A DNA stretch of 64,000 nucleotides, taken from contig NZ_CP011968.1 in assembly GCF_001077535.1 (NCBI RefSeq), forward strand, positions 558,001-622,000. The letters run 5' to 3'. Of the stretch, positions 17,669-26,428 are shown in pieces. The notes below the pieces were generated by a model. It did no database searches. It saw only the letters and a program-made list of their open reading frames with translations, and was not told the DNA's origin. Position 1 is the first letter of the stretch. Each line of letters starts with the position of its first letter. The stretch comes from Clostridioides difficile ATCC 9689 = DSM 1296. Lineage in GTDB: Bacteria; Bacillota; Clostridia; Peptostreptococcales; Peptostreptococcaceae. The position numbers were made by a program, and so were the translations under genes.

Positions 17669-17718
17669 ACGACATAAGTGTCACTTTTAATTATGAGACA
17701 CTTGTGTCGTTTTGTCAA
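17669..17718 (-). promoter_or_regulatory. Promoter and twin operators of the tetR-CAT operon
   Basis: On the minus strand: -35 TTGACA (17718-17713), 17-base spacer, -10 CATAAT (17695-17690). Two 12-base dyads, GACATAAGTGTC and GACACTTGTGTC (the latter a perfect palindrome), have centres 28 bases apart and lie respectively downstream of the -10 and inside the spacer. Together they also form a 14-base inverted repeat (17669-17682/17697-17710, one mismatch). This is the expected layout for repression by the adjacent TetR protein. Confidence 0.8.
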
Positions 17719-17854
17719 GTTAAAGTTATATACTATAAAATAATTACAATAGAATAAGGTTAATTTATAAAATAGTTGAAGAATACAAAAGAATATAATG
17801 GAACTGATTTATTTTTAAGTTGATGTAAAAAATAATTAAATAATGATAATATTA

Positions 17855-18004
17855 TTGACTTTTAAAACTTACATGTGTAATATATAAGTTACTATCAATT
17901 ATACTGCTTACATATTTTTATGAGATACTTAAAAACATAATAAAAACATAGATTAGTTATGTCTATAAGAGTATTTTAACCTTAAAGCTTACGTATGTAA
18001 TATA
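17855..18004 (+). promoter_or_regulatory. BlaI-type promoter/operators of the MecA-like PBP
   Basis: TTGACT (17855-17860), 17-base spacer and TAATAT (17878-17883) reproduce the architecture of the bla promoter at 1199, and the sequence ACTTACATGTGTAATAT overlaps the -10 in the same position. A second copy, GCTTACGTATGTAATATA, lies at 17987-18004, just before the ribosome binding site. Both match the site in front of blaI (22654). BlaI repression of this PBP is therefore a strong inference. Confidence 0.75.
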
Positions 18005-18026
18005 TTAAATGATAAAGGTGGTTTAT

Positions 18027-20096
18027 ATGAGAAAAAATAAAAAAACAAGAAAAATGATAATTTTTGGTTTTCTAATGTGTCTGCTTATAGTTATTATTGT
18101 TTTTTTAGCAAAATTCATACTAGATGGACTCAATAAAAACAAACCAGATGAAGTGTTTAAGCAGTATATGTCTTTTGCAAATAAAAAACAATATGAGAAA
18201 ATGTATGATTTATTAGATGAAAAGAGCAAGTCTGAAAATAAAAAAGAAGATTTTGTTTTAAGAAATAAAAAAATCTATGAAGGAATTGATGCACACGATA
18301 TAAGTATTAAGATTAATGATATTAAAAAAAATAAAAATAATGATAAAGTAATAAACTATGATTCTAAGATGGATACTTTAGCAGGTGAAATTTCATTTTC
18401 AAATGAAGTACTATTAACTAGAGATAGACAGAAAAATTATAAAATAAAATGGCAGTCAAACGTCATATTTCCAGAACTTGAAGAAGATAATACTGTAAGG
18501 GTATCAAAGCTGAAAGGTAAGAGAGGACGTATCCTGGATAGGAACGGTGTAATGATTGCTGGTCAAGGTCTTGCATCTATGATAGGATTAGTTCCTGGAA
18601 AAATGAGTGATAATATAGAAGACTTAAAAAAATTATCTACTTTATTGAATGTATCAGTTGAACAAATTGAAAAGAAATTAAATGCATCTTGGGTAAAAGA
18701 AAATTCAATGGTACCTATAAAAACTATTGAAAAAATAAAAGAAAATACAGATGGTACTGTAAAAGAAGAAGATAAGGAACTACAAGAGTCACTTCTTAGT
18801 ATTCCTGGAGTTAAAATATCTAATACAGAGGTTAGAGTATATCCATTTGGTGAAAAAACCGGTCATTTAACTGGTTATGTTCAAAATGTAAATGCAGATA
18901 TACTAAAGGAAAAAGAGGGTAAGAGGTACAACGATAATAGTATAATTGGTAAGATTGGTTTAGAAAATTTACTGGAAGATAGAATACGTGGTATTGATGG
19001 ATATGAGATTATAATAGCTGATAGATATGGTGACAAGAAAGAAACTTTAGTAACTGAGCCAAAGGTAGATGGAGAAGATGTAAAGCTAACTATAGATTCA
19101 AAACTACAGAGTAAACTATATGACCAAATGAAAAATGATAAAGGTTGTGCAGTAGTTATGAATCCTAAAACAGGAGAGGTTTTATCACTTGTAAGTAGTC
19201 CGTCGTACAATCCAAATGAGTTTATATTGGGAATGTCAGAAGATAGATGGAATGAACTCAATAAAAATGAAAATAAACCAATGTACAATAGATTTAAAGC
19301 ACGATTATGTCCTGGGTCTTCTTTTAAACCAGTTACTGCTGGTATTGGTATAACAACAGGAAAGATTAATCCAAATGAAAACTTTGGACACAGCAGTCTA
19401 AGTTGGCAAAAAGATTCTAGTTGGGGAAGTTATAAGGTAACCACGTTAAAAGATTATGGAAATACTGCAAATATGAAAAATGCTTTGATTTATTCTGACA
19501 ATATTTATTTTGCTAAGGCAGCCTTAAAAATAGGTGAAGATGTATTAGCAAAAGAGTTGCTGAAGCTTGGATTTGATGAAAGTATGCCATTTGAATTTGG
19601 ATTGTCTTCTTCAAAATTTGGCACTGACAATAAATTTGAGACTGAAATACAATTAGCAGATACTGGCTATGGACAAGGTAAGCTTCTTGTAAATCCAGTA
19701 CATACGGCATCAATATATTCAGCTTTTGTAAATGATGGAGACATGATAAAACCCCATCTTGAATTTAAAAAGGCTGAATTTTGGAAGAAAGGTGTGTTTT
19801 CTAAAGAGGCTGTAAAAATTATTCGTGATGACTTACTTCAAGTTGTTGAAAGCCCTGATGGTACAGGTCATAGTGCTATGATTAAAGGAATTAGCATTGC
19901 TGGGAAAACTGGTACAGCAGAAATTAAAGCATCAAAAGATGATGTTACAGGGACAGAACTTGGATGGTTTAATGCTTTTACTGTAGATGAAAATAGTGAT
20001 AAACAATATATAGTAATTGCTATGATTGAAGATGTAAAGAGTCGTGGGGGAAGTCATTATGTTATTCCTATTGTTAAATCAGTGTTTGAAGATTAA
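18027..20096 (+). CDS. MecA-like class B penicillin-binding protein
   Basis: A 689-residue transpeptidase that cross-links peptidoglycan. Order: cytoplasmic basic tail, membrane anchor (about residues 9-33), an NTF2-like MecA_N domain (about 38-150, DEVFKQYMSFANKKQYEKMYDLL), a PBP dimerisation domain (about 160-345, KGKRGRILDRNG, GLENLLEDRIRG) and the transpeptidase with S431-S-F-K434, S490-D-N492 and K627-T-G629. The MecA_N domain is typical of beta-lactam-insensitive PBPs such as MecA/PBP2a and PBP5fm. The ATG at 18027 is chosen over 18009 because AAGGTGG lies five bases upstream. Preceded by two BlaI-type operators and convergent with blaR1, so it looks inducible by beta-lactams. Confidence 0.9.
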   Translation: MRKNKKTRKMIIFGFLMCLLIVIIVFLAKFILDGLNKNKPDEVFKQYMSFANKKQYEKMYDLLDEKSKSENKKEDFVLRNKKIYEGIDAHDISIKINDIKKNKNNDKVINYDSKMDTLAGEISFSNEVLLTRDRQKNYKIKWQSNVIFPELEEDNTVRVSKLKGKRGRILDRNGVMIAGQGLASMIGLVPGKMSDNIEDLKKLSTLLNVSVEQIEKKLNASWVKENSMVPIKTIEKIKENTDGTVKEEDKELQESLLSIPGVKISNTEVRVYPFGEKTGHLTGYVQNVNADILKEKEGKRYNDNSIIGKIGLENLLEDRIRGIDGYEIIIADRYGDKKETLVTEPKVDGEDVKLTIDSKLQSKLYDQMKNDKGCAVVMNPKTGEVLSLVSSPSYNPNEFILGMSEDRWNELNKNENKPMYNRFKARLCPGSSFKPVTAGIGITTGKINPNENFGHSSLSWQKDSSWGSYKVTTLKDYGNTANMKNALIYSDNIYFAKAALKIGEDVLAKELLKLGFDESMPFEFGLSSSKFGTDNKFETEIQLADTGYGQGKLLVNPVHTASIYSAFVNDGDMIKPHLEFKKAEFWKKGVFSKEAVKIIRDDLLQVVESPDGTGHSAMIKGISIAGKTGTAEIKASKDDVTGTELGWFNAFTVDENSDKQYIVIAMIEDVKSRGGSHYVIPIVKSVFED

Positions 20097-20187
20097 ATTT
20101 ACTCAATTTGGAAATTAATCTTACTCAGTTGAGAATAATATTTTAGATAAATTGTTTTTAGACTTCTTAGTAAACTCTAAAATAATT

Positions 20188-20257
20188 AAAGAGGTTGTTT
20201 CAAAATAGAGATAGACCTCTTTTTTATTGTTGAAATGATGAAAATATATTTAACTTC
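20188..20257 (+). terminator. Terminator of the PBP gene with a conserved tail (repeat family)
   Basis: Stem AAAGAGGT (20188-20195)/ACCTCTTT (20214-20221) plus a T run. The hairpin and the ~35 bases after it (ending GAAAATATATTTAACTTCA) recur in reverse orientation at 31701-31774 with about 80% identity by eye, including the loop TCAAAATAGAGATA. Confidence 0.7.
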
Positions 20258-20258
20258 A

Positions 20259-20423
20259 TACAAAAAATTAAATAGTGGCAACAATTGAGGATGTGAGGGA
20301 GAGTTGCCACTATTTGTATAGGGTATTATATTATGTTTTTAAGCTAGTTTTACTATCTTCTATGTTTATATAATAAGCCTTGTATATGAATTTAATTGAT
20401 AATTAATATGAAAATTATGTGAA
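20259..20423 (-). repeat. Dispersed 165-bp element, copy A (candidate small RNA)
   Basis: Matches 51827-51993 in reverse complement: by eye the two are identical except that each hairpin arm is one base longer in the other copy. On the minus strand the element ends in a hairpin (AAATAGTGGCAAC with its complement, 13 bp) having a 20-base loop with CTCTCCCTCACATCCTC, then TAATTTTTT, as in an intrinsic terminator. The loop is complementary to purine-rich ribosome binding sites. It lies 3' of blaR1 in the same orientation, so it may end the blaI-blaR1 transcript or be a separate small RNA gene. Confidence 0.75.
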
Positions 20424-20448
20424 TTTTTTAGAATGTACAGTAAATATA

Positions 20449-22248
20449 TTAAGGATTATAGATTTTTTTGTCATTTAATATGGATAATGTTATCTTAGAT
20501 GCTGAACTACCATTAGAATAATCTTTGCTTTGAATATTTGTAGCAAAGAAATAAGTATTTTCATTTTTTTCCACATAACCTATAAACCAACCATTTACAT
20601 CTTTTCCATTTATATTAGCAGTGCCTGTTTTACCAAAAAGTGATACCCCATCCTTTTTTGATATTAACAATGAATCTTTTACTGTTTCTATATTTTTATC
20701 TTCAAATTTAAACTTATTTGTATAAAAACTTTCAAGTAATTCTACCTGTTCAATAGGTGATATTTTTAATGAAGATTCTAGCCAAAAGTTTGAGATACCA
20801 CCTGAAACATCATAATTGCCATATCCAATTTGCCTAAGATAAGTTTGTATGTTTTTTAGCCCTGTTTTTTTATCTAGAGTCTGAAAGTACCAGTTTACGG
20901 AGTTTTCCATAGCAGAAAATAAGTCTTGGTCTTCATTCCAAGAACTATTAGAATGATGCTTTCCATCCCAAGGGATATGTGAATTATTTCTTGTTATTAT
21001 CCCATTTTCCAATCCCAATAAGGCACTATAAATCTTATAAGTAGAATTTGGAGAAATTCTTGTTTTACTTTTTTCTTTATTGTAAATATGATATTGCTTG
21101 GATTTTAAATCATACATAACAAAACTTCCATCAAAACCTTTAAAATACTGACTTAAGTCCTCGTACACAGTTTGTTCATTTGTAGGTCTATATTTTTCGT
21201 TGATATCTGCCATAATAGATAGTTTGGGAATATTTCCAAATACAATTAAAGCTATCAATGTAAAAATTAAAATGCTTTTGAATTTTAACGTATTTGATTC
21301 ATTATGAAAATCCATTATCTTCAATAGTCGCTTTTTTATTTGTTTTTTTGACCCACCAATATCTGATGTAAGTGTAAGATTTGATGGTCTTGAAATATTA
21401 TCCACAAAGTTTATTAGAGTTTGTCCATATTCTATATGACTATCTTTATCAAGCTTTTTTAAAACTGAAATATCACATGCAATTTCACGGTCTATACGCA
21501 TTTCTTTAAATGCATACCATACAAGAGGATTAAACCAATATAATATTTGAAGGAAGCACATTATATAATTTATCAGTATATCTTTATTTTTAAAGTGTTG
21601 TAATTCATGAAGTAAGATATATTTTATATCTTTTAAAGATAATTTAGATATAGACTTATCTGGTAATATAATGTGTGGTTTAAAGTATCCAAATGTAATA
21701 GGTGTATTTATAATAGGTGATTTGCATAGTATAAAATCCTTATTTATACCAATATCTTTTTTACACTTTTCAAATATAAATACTATCTCCTCATCTCTTA
21801 AAATTTGTATTGATTTTTTCATATTTTTTATTTTAATGTTGCAATGAATAGTAATAGCTATCATGATTAAAATTCCAATTATCCATGATATTAGTAATAA
21901 AATATTTAAACTATCAAAATTAACTTGGTTTAGGGATACTGAAAAATCGTTTAATGCATTTGAGTTATTAATTATAGAATTTGGACTATTTTTTATCATA
22001 GAAGTCCTATTAGTACTGCTTCCAAGTTGATTAAAAGTATATAAATAGTTAAATACATTTCCAAGATTAATATATTTAAGAGGGACAAATGGAATTATTA
22101 ACATTATAAGCAATATAAATCCAATATTGTATTGGTACTTTGCAGAAATATGTTTTTTAAATACTTTTTTGGCAAGTAAAATTACAGCAATTAATATTGA
22201 TAAGGTTAATGTACTGAGTAAAAATCGTATAAAGAATGGGGCATACAT
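20449..22248 (-). CDS. blaR1: BlaR1-type beta-lactam sensor/transducer (M56 metallopeptidase)
   Basis: A 599-residue membrane sensor. Four membrane segments (about residues 5-25, 38-56, 116-136 and 310-330) frame a cytoplasmic M56 zinc protease loop with H214-E-L-Q-H218. The extracellular C-terminal domain resembles a class D beta-lactamase: S402-T-Y-K405 (acylated by drug), SVN, YGN and K540-T-G542. On acylation, such proteins lead to loss of BlaI repression. It starts two bases after blaI and is co-transcribed. Its sensor domain closely resembles the CDD beta-lactamase at 1495. Likely targets are blaCDD, the MecA-like PBP and its own operon. Confidence 0.95.
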   Translation of the reverse strand: MYAPFFIRFLLSTLTLSILIAVILLAKKVFKKHISAKYQYNIGFILLIMLIIPFVPLKYINLGNVFNYLYTFNQLGSSTNRTSMIKNSPNSIINNSNALNDFSVSLNQVNFDSLNILLLISWIIGILIMIAITIHCNIKIKNMKKSIQILRDEEIVFIFEKCKKDIGINKDFILCKSPIINTPITFGYFKPHIILPDKSISKLSLKDIKYILLHELQHFKNKDILINYIMCFLQILYWFNPLVWYAFKEMRIDREIACDISVLKKLDKDSHIEYGQTLINFVDNISRPSNLTLTSDIGGSKKQIKKRLLKIMDFHNESNTLKFKSILIFTLIALIVFGNIPKLSIMADINEKYRPTNEQTVYEDLSQYFKGFDGSFVMYDLKSKQYHIYNKEKSKTRISPNSTYKIYSALLGLENGIITRNNSHIPWDGKHHSNSSWNEDQDLFSAMENSVNWYFQTLDKKTGLKNIQTYLRQIGYGNYDVSGGISNFWLESSLKISPIEQVELLESFYTNKFKFEDKNIETVKDSLLISKKDGVSLFGKTGTANINGKDVNGWFIGYVEKNENTYFFATNIQSKDYSNGSSASKITLSILNDKKIYNP

Positions 22249-22250
22249 AT

Positions 22251-22637
22251 TTATTTATCCCCCTTAGTCGTCCTTTTATTTAAGATTTCTCTCAGTTCCT
22301 CAATATCATCTTCAGATAGTTTATCATTTTCTAAAAAGTTTAGTACCATAGAATTAAGAGTACCATTATAAAAACGATTTAAAAAAGAACTACTTTCTTT
22401 AGCTACGTATTCTTCTTCTTTAACAAGTGGAGTATAAACGAATACTCTGCTATTTTTTTCATATGTTAAAGCTCCTTTTTTAACTAATCTCAATAACATT
22501 GTTTGAATTGTTTTAGGACTCCATGTACTTGTTTCTACCAACTTTTCAATTACTTCAGTAGTGCTGATAGGAGCATATTTCCAAATAATTTTCATAACTT
22601 GATATTCTGCTTCTGAAATATGTGGTAACTTTTTCAT
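22251..22637 (-). CDS. blaI: BlaI/MecI-family repressor
   Basis: A 128-residue dimeric winged-helix repressor: helix-turn-helix in residues 5-75 (ISEAEYQVMKIIWKYAPISTTEVIEKL, STWSPKTIQTMLLRLVKKGAL) and a C-terminal dimerisation part (about 80-125) where BlaR1-dependent cleavage would occur. First gene of the blaI-blaR1 operon, with AAGGAGG 5' of its ATG. Similar operators precede this gene, the MecA-like PBP and the beta-lactamase, so it probably controls all three. Confidence 0.94.
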   Translation of the reverse strand: MKKLPHISEAEYQVMKIIWKYAPISTTEVIEKLVETSTWSPKTIQTMLLRLVKKGALTYEKNSRVFVYTPLVKEEEYVAKESSSFLNRFYNGTLNSMVLNFLENDKLSEDDIEELREILNKRTTKGDK

Positions 22638-22653
22638 ACTATACCTCCTTCTA

Positions 22654-22702
22654 CTTACATTTGTAATACATAAAGTATATTATCATTAATTTAGTTTGTC
22701 AA
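22654..22702 (-). promoter_or_regulatory. blaI-blaR1 promoter and operator
   Basis: Minus strand: TTGACA (22702-22697), 17-base spacer, TATACT (22679-22674), then the operator CTTACATTTGTAATACA (22654-22670 on the plus strand) between the -10 and the ribosome binding site. The operator matches those of the PBP and beta-lactamase, indicating autoregulation by BlaI. Confidence 0.8.
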
Positions 22703-22804
22703 TTATTAAAAATAATTCATTTATAGTTGATTAAATAAGCACATGTAGTTAAATAAAACTTTTATTTAAGCTGTGTAAGTATAGCTTTAAATAAATGGTT
22801 TATA

Positions 22805-22853
22805 TTGACAGCTAAAAATATAGTTGATATACTTATTGTTGATATAACAACTA
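22805..22853 (+). promoter_or_regulatory. Promoter and operator of the flavoprotein-MarR operon
   Basis: TTGACA (22805-22810), 17-base spacer, TATACT (22828-22833). The -10 lies in an inverted repeat (22821-22853) with outer arms TAGTTGATAT and ATAACAACTA and a central TTGTTGATATAACAA-like core. Related dyads, TTGATATATCAA, occur twice at 38194-38251 next to a dead copy of the EFR1 gene. A probable MarR binding site. Confidence 0.65.
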
Positions 22854-22869
22854 AAAAGGAGATATAGAA

Positions 22870-23547
22870 ATGATAATTACAGTTATAAATGGAAGCCCTA
22901 GAAAAAATGGAGCTACATCAAAAGTTTTAACTTACTTGTATAAAGATATAGAAAGATTAATACCAGATGTAAAAATTAATTATTTTGATTTAAGTAAGGT
23001 AAATCCATCATATTGTATTGGTTGTTTAAATTGTTATAAAATGGGCAAGTGTATCAATCAAAATGATAAAGTAGAGTATATTCATGATATAATTACTAAG
23101 AGTGATGGTGTTATATTTGGTAGCCCAACTTATGGAAGTAGTGTAACTGGACTTTTCAAGGTGTTTACAGATAGAGCACATATGATGCTTGAAAGATTAT
23201 TGTATCGTAAGCCATGTATAGCAGTTACTACATATGAAAATGCACGTGGTTCAAAAGCAATTTCTTTTATAAAATCCATGGTCTTAGATTCGGGAGGTTA
23301 TGTTTGTGGTAGTTTATCTATAAAAACTGGATTTAATCAAAATCCTATAACTGAAAAAGTAGAATCAAAGATACAAAAGGTATCTAAAAAATTTATTTAT
23401 TGCATAGAGGAAAAGAAAAATCCACCTGTGCTTTCTCAAATCTATAATTTTATTGCTATAAATGCTGTTTTAAAGCCAATGGCTTTTAAAGATATTGAGC
23501 AATATAAGGGAATAATTGATAGATGGGAGGAGCAAGGGATTATTTAA
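22870..23547 (+). CDS. Iron-sulfur flavoprotein / NADPH-dependent FMN reductase family
   Basis: A 225-residue flavodoxin-fold protein. The FMN phosphate loop GSPRKNGATSK is at residues 8-18, and a compact cysteine cluster, C49-x2-C52-x2-C55-x5-C61, is that of archaeal/clostridial iron-sulfur flavoproteins (Isf) carrying a [4Fe-4S] cluster next to FMN. The second flavin loop is GSPTYGSSVTG (about 83-93). Likely a cytoplasmic electron carrier reducing O2, peroxide or quinone-like compounds. Followed closely by a MarR gene and an EFR1 ferredoxin-flavodoxin gene, a redox-stress arrangement. Confidence 0.87.
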   Translation: MIITVINGSPRKNGATSKVLTYLYKDIERLIPDVKINYFDLSKVNPSYCIGCLNCYKMGKCINQNDKVEYIHDIITKSDGVIFGSPTYGSSVTGLFKVFTDRAHMMLERLLYRKPCIAVTTYENARGSKAISFIKSMVLDSGGYVCGSLSIKTGFNQNPITEKVESKIQKVSKKFIYCIEEKKNPPVLSQIYNFIAINAVLKPMAFKDIEQYKGIIDRWEEQGII

Positions 23548-23558
23548 ATGGAGGTAAA

Positions 23559-23984
23559 ATGAAAGATTTTGAGAAACTATATGAAGCTACAACTAAGTTA
23601 GTAAGTACTTCGTTAAAAGTAAAAGATGATTTAAAAAAGATGTTTAAACAAAATGGATATGATATAACAACTGACCATTATGCGTTATTAAGGTTTCTAT
23701 GGGAGCAAGATGGAATTTCTCAGATAGATTTATGTGAAAAATCATGTAAGGATAAATCTAATACGACAAGAATCTTAGATGTTATGAAAAATAAGGGATT
23801 AATTGTCCGTAAAGTAGATGTTAAAGATAGACGTAAGTTTCAAATATTCCTAACAGATTTAGGTAGAGAATTAGAAGAACCATTAAATGAAATTGCAAGT
23901 ATATATGCAACAGAGACATTTAAATCTATCTCTGATGAAGAATTGCCTTTGTTTACTGATATTTTGGATAGAATTGGAAAGTAA
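23559..23984 (+). CDS. MarR-family regulator
   Basis: A 141-residue winged-helix regulator (GISQIDLCEKSCKDKSNTTRILDVMKNKGLIVRKVDVKDRRKFQIFLT) with the MarR wing motif DRRK. The ATG at 23559 is chosen because TGGAGG lies four to five bases upstream; an in-frame codon at 23523 overlaps the flavoprotein gene and lacks a ribosome binding site. Cys residues (Cys56 and Cys60 in LCEKSCK) beside the recognition helix could make it redox-responsive, an inference. Operon partner of the flavoprotein. Confidence 0.9.
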   Translation: MKDFEKLYEATTKLVSTSLKVKDDLKKMFKQNGYDITTDHYALLRFLWEQDGISQIDLCEKSCKDKSNTTRILDVMKNKGLIVRKVDVKDRRKFQIFLTDLGRELEEPLNEIASIYATETFKSISDEELPLFTDILDRIGK

Positions 23985-24051
23985 ATATAAATCCTATTTT
24001 AAGAGACTTTTTAACTATTGATGATGTAGAAATATAGAAAGAGGGATAAGA

Positions 24052-24831
24052 ATGAATAGTAAGATTTATTATTTTTCTGGAACAGGAAATTCGCTAGTAG
24101 TTTCAAATATTTTAAAAGAAACGTTAAATGGAAGTAAAGAAGTTATACCCTTAGCTATACATAGAAAAGAAAATAATATAGACATAAATGAAGATATATT
24201 GGTAATTGTTTTTCCTGTTTATTTTGCTGATGTTCCTGATATAGTAAAGTCTTTTGTAGAGAAATTAAATTTTAATATTAATACTCATATATATGCCATT
24301 GCCACTTGTAATGGGGTAGCTGGACATAGTTTATTTACTATAGATAAGTTACTTAAAAAAAGGGGGAAAAAATTATCTGCTGGTTTTTTAATCAATATGC
24401 CTGGAAATGCTTTGATAACACCTCCAGATGTTGAAGAAGAAAGATTGAAAAATCAGACTAATAGGGTAGCTGAGATTGCAAAATGTATCAATAACTTGGA
24501 GATTGGAAATATAGAAGGAAAAAACAATTTAAAGTCACATATAGATAGTGTTGTACTTCGTTTAGTAGGTAAGAATATGCAAATTGCAACTACTAAATTT
24601 TTTGCAGAAAATAAATGTAATGGATGTGGGACATGTAAAAGGGTTTGTCCTGTAGAGAATATAAGTATAGTTGATAAAAAGCCAAAGTGGGGTAATGAGT
24701 GTGAAAGATGCCTAGCTTGTTTTCACTGGTGTCCAAAAGAGGCTATTAATGTAAAAAAATCTTTTTTAACGAATAGGAAGAAGTATCACCATCCAGATAT
24801 TACTGTAAAAGATATATTTTTAGATAAATAG
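24052..24831 (+). CDS. EFR1-family ferredoxin-flavodoxin fusion
   Basis: A 259-residue protein: an N-terminal flavodoxin domain (IYYFSGTGNSLVVSNIL, residues 4-20, about 1-150) joined to a C-terminal double [4Fe-4S] ferredoxin (CNGCGTCKRVCP and CERCLACFHWCP, about residues 190-235). This EFrFdx/EFR1 organisation is common in anaerobic Firmicutes; it carries electrons from ferredoxin to flavin-dependent partners. It starts 67 bases after the MarR gene with AGAGGG upstream. A broken second copy of its C-terminal end lies at 38317-38508. Confidence 0.9.
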   Translation: MNSKIYYFSGTGNSLVVSNILKETLNGSKEVIPLAIHRKENNIDINEDILVIVFPVYFADVPDIVKSFVEKLNFNINTHIYAIATCNGVAGHSLFTIDKLLKKRGKKLSAGFLINMPGNALITPPDVEEERLKNQTNRVAEIAKCINNLEIGNIEGKNNLKSHIDSVVLRLVGKNMQIATTKFFAENKCNGCGTCKRVCPVENISIVDKKPKWGNECERCLACFHWCPKEAINVKKSFLTNRKKYHHPDITVKDIFLDK

Positions 24832-24994
24832 ATATATTTGACTTGTATTAATAATTGTTTTATTAAATAAAAACGTTAGAGATATAAAAGAAATATAAAG
24901 TAATCTTGTAAAGAGTAATGTTACCTAGACTAAATGGAATAGAGATTAAAAAGAACAATATAAATAATAAATTATGTTAATAGTATATAGTTAC

Positions 24995-25058
24995 ACTAAT
25001 ATAAAATAAAAGTGCCTCATAAATAGAAGTTTTTGATGCACTTTTATTTTATATTAGT
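24995..25058. terminator. Bidirectional terminator with 21-bp perfect stem
   Basis: Arms 24995-25015 and 25038-25058 are perfectly complementary over 21 bases (core AAAATAAAAGTGC) with a 22-base loop. It separates the EFR1 gene (+) from the convergent gene at 25077 (-). Confidence 0.8.
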
Positions 25059-25076
25059 TTTTATTATTTTGTAATA

Positions 25077-25703
25077 TCAACCGTTTATAATCTCGAACAT
25101 TTTTTTTATATCTTCTGATGCCATTTCAAATTTTGATTTTTCAATCAGTATGTTTCCACCAGTCATAATATATGATGGAAATACTCTTAAATTATCATAA
25201 TAAAGTTCATTATTACGAAGTTTATATGTTGAAATGGAAGGGATGACATTCTTTTTTATATGCTTTTTAGTAATCATATTAAAAGATTTTTTTGCAACAT
25301 CTCCCATTAACATTACTACCTCTAGGTTTTTAAATAATTTAATTTCTTCTTCTAAAATAGGCATATGTAATTTAATTGTATCACGAGTTATTGTATATTC
25401 TGATTTAGGAAGTTTTACTGCATTAGTTATATAGATACCCATATCTAGGATATCATTTATGTTAGATACTTTTATTCCTGCACTGTCAAATAAAGGAATA
25501 GTAGTTTTTAAATAATCAGCATCTTTATCTACACTATAAAAATCGTCATTGGTGTTAGTTGGGACAACCTCATTAATCATTATAGTTTTTATTTTGTCTG
25601 TTTCTATTGTTATATTAGGAAGGTAGGATATTATTCTGCTGTCATCAAAAAGATTGTTCTGTTTAATAAATTCACTTAACTTTGATTTTATATTTATTTT
25701 CAT
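25077..25703 (-). CDS. Putative uracil-DNA glycosylase-superfamily-like protein
   Basis: A 208-residue cytoplasmic protein starting MKINIKSKLSEF, with AAGGAG nine bases upstream; the frame is open 39 codons further but without a start signal. Segments MINEVVPTN, GIYITNAVKLPK and VVMLMGDVAKKSFN resemble in order the substrate loop, central strand and later strand of the uracil-DNA glycosylase fold, and similar clostridial proteins are often labelled that way. Classical catalytic motifs (GQDPYH, HPSPLS) are not seen, so enzymatic activity is doubtful. Upstream, in the same direction, is an unrelated 85-residue gene. Confidence 0.6.
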   Translation of the reverse strand: MKINIKSKLSEFIKQNNLFDDSRIISYLPNITIETDKIKTIMINEVVPTNTNDDFYSVDKDADYLKTTIPLFDSAGIKVSNINDILDMGIYITNAVKLPKSEYTITRDTIKLHMPILEEEIKLFKNLEVVMLMGDVAKKSFNMITKKHIKKNVIPSISTYKLRNNELYYDNLRVFPSYIMTGGNILIEKSKFEMASEDIKKMFEIING

Positions 25704-25845
25704 ATAACGAGTCTCCTTAGTTTTAAGCTTTAAATTACTATAAAAAGCTAGTTTTAAAGCACACAATTTTGAAAATATAGTAGCATATTTGAAAGTATAA
25801 TAACATATAAAACATGACAACAGAATGTCATGTTTTATAAATAAT

Positions 25846-26103
25846 CTATCGCAACTTAGAATTTATTAGAGACTCTGCCTGTTCATAATCGTCTTTATGA
25901 ACATAAATTAAGTACTCATAAGAGAAATCTTCCTTTTGACCTAAATTGCCAAGTGTTATTTCATTAAAAAAAGGTTTTTTAGAGTAAGCATTATTTTTCA
26001 CTTTATACTTATATTTAATTTTATTTACTGATAATATATTGCATATCTCGTTAAATCTATTTAAAGAATATCCTCGGAAAAGCTCAGCTCTATTTAAAAT
26101 CAT
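25846..26103 (-). CDS. Conserved hypothetical protein, 85 aa (possibly DUF2007-like)
   Basis: Short soluble protein with mixed alpha/beta pattern. The end, YEYLIYVHKDDYEQAESLINSKLR, resembles the beta-strand plus helix of DUF2007 (putative signal-transducing) proteins, but the match is weak. AGGAGG lies about ten bases before the ATG, so translation is credible. Its stop is 143 bases from the downstream UDG-like gene, so co-transcription is possible. No function assigned. Confidence 0.65.
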   Translation of the reverse strand: MILNRAELFRGYSLNRFNEICNILSVNKIKYKYKVKNNAYSKKPFFNEITLGNLGQKEDFSYEYLIYVHKDDYEQAESLINSKLR

Positions 26104-26428
26104 AAGGAAAACCTCCTTTTAAAAGTAATATATTGAAAAGCATAGGAGAAATGTACTATAAGTTGTTATAAATAAAAGGTAGCAAATTTAAATTGATTTG
26201 TAAAGTTTTTAAGAGTATTATATTAGTGATAAAATAAATAATTTTTAGAATCTAACTAATAACAATTTAAAATAAGTAACTTATGTAAGAATTGTAGGAA
26301 CTACGGAGATATCCTGTAGAGAATTAATAAGACATATTTAAGTATGCAAAATTCTATTAAGTAGAAACCTTGTAACTTTAGTCATGTGAGATTCATAAGA
26401 ATATTTAAGTATTGAAAGGAGAGTTTAA
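26104..26428. other. Divergent intergenic region without recognised element
   Basis: Between a minus-strand gene and the plus-strand gene at 26429. Only a short hairpin (CTACGGAGATATCCTGTAG, around 26303) and AT-rich sequence are seen; no known riboswitch recognised. Confidence 0.4.
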
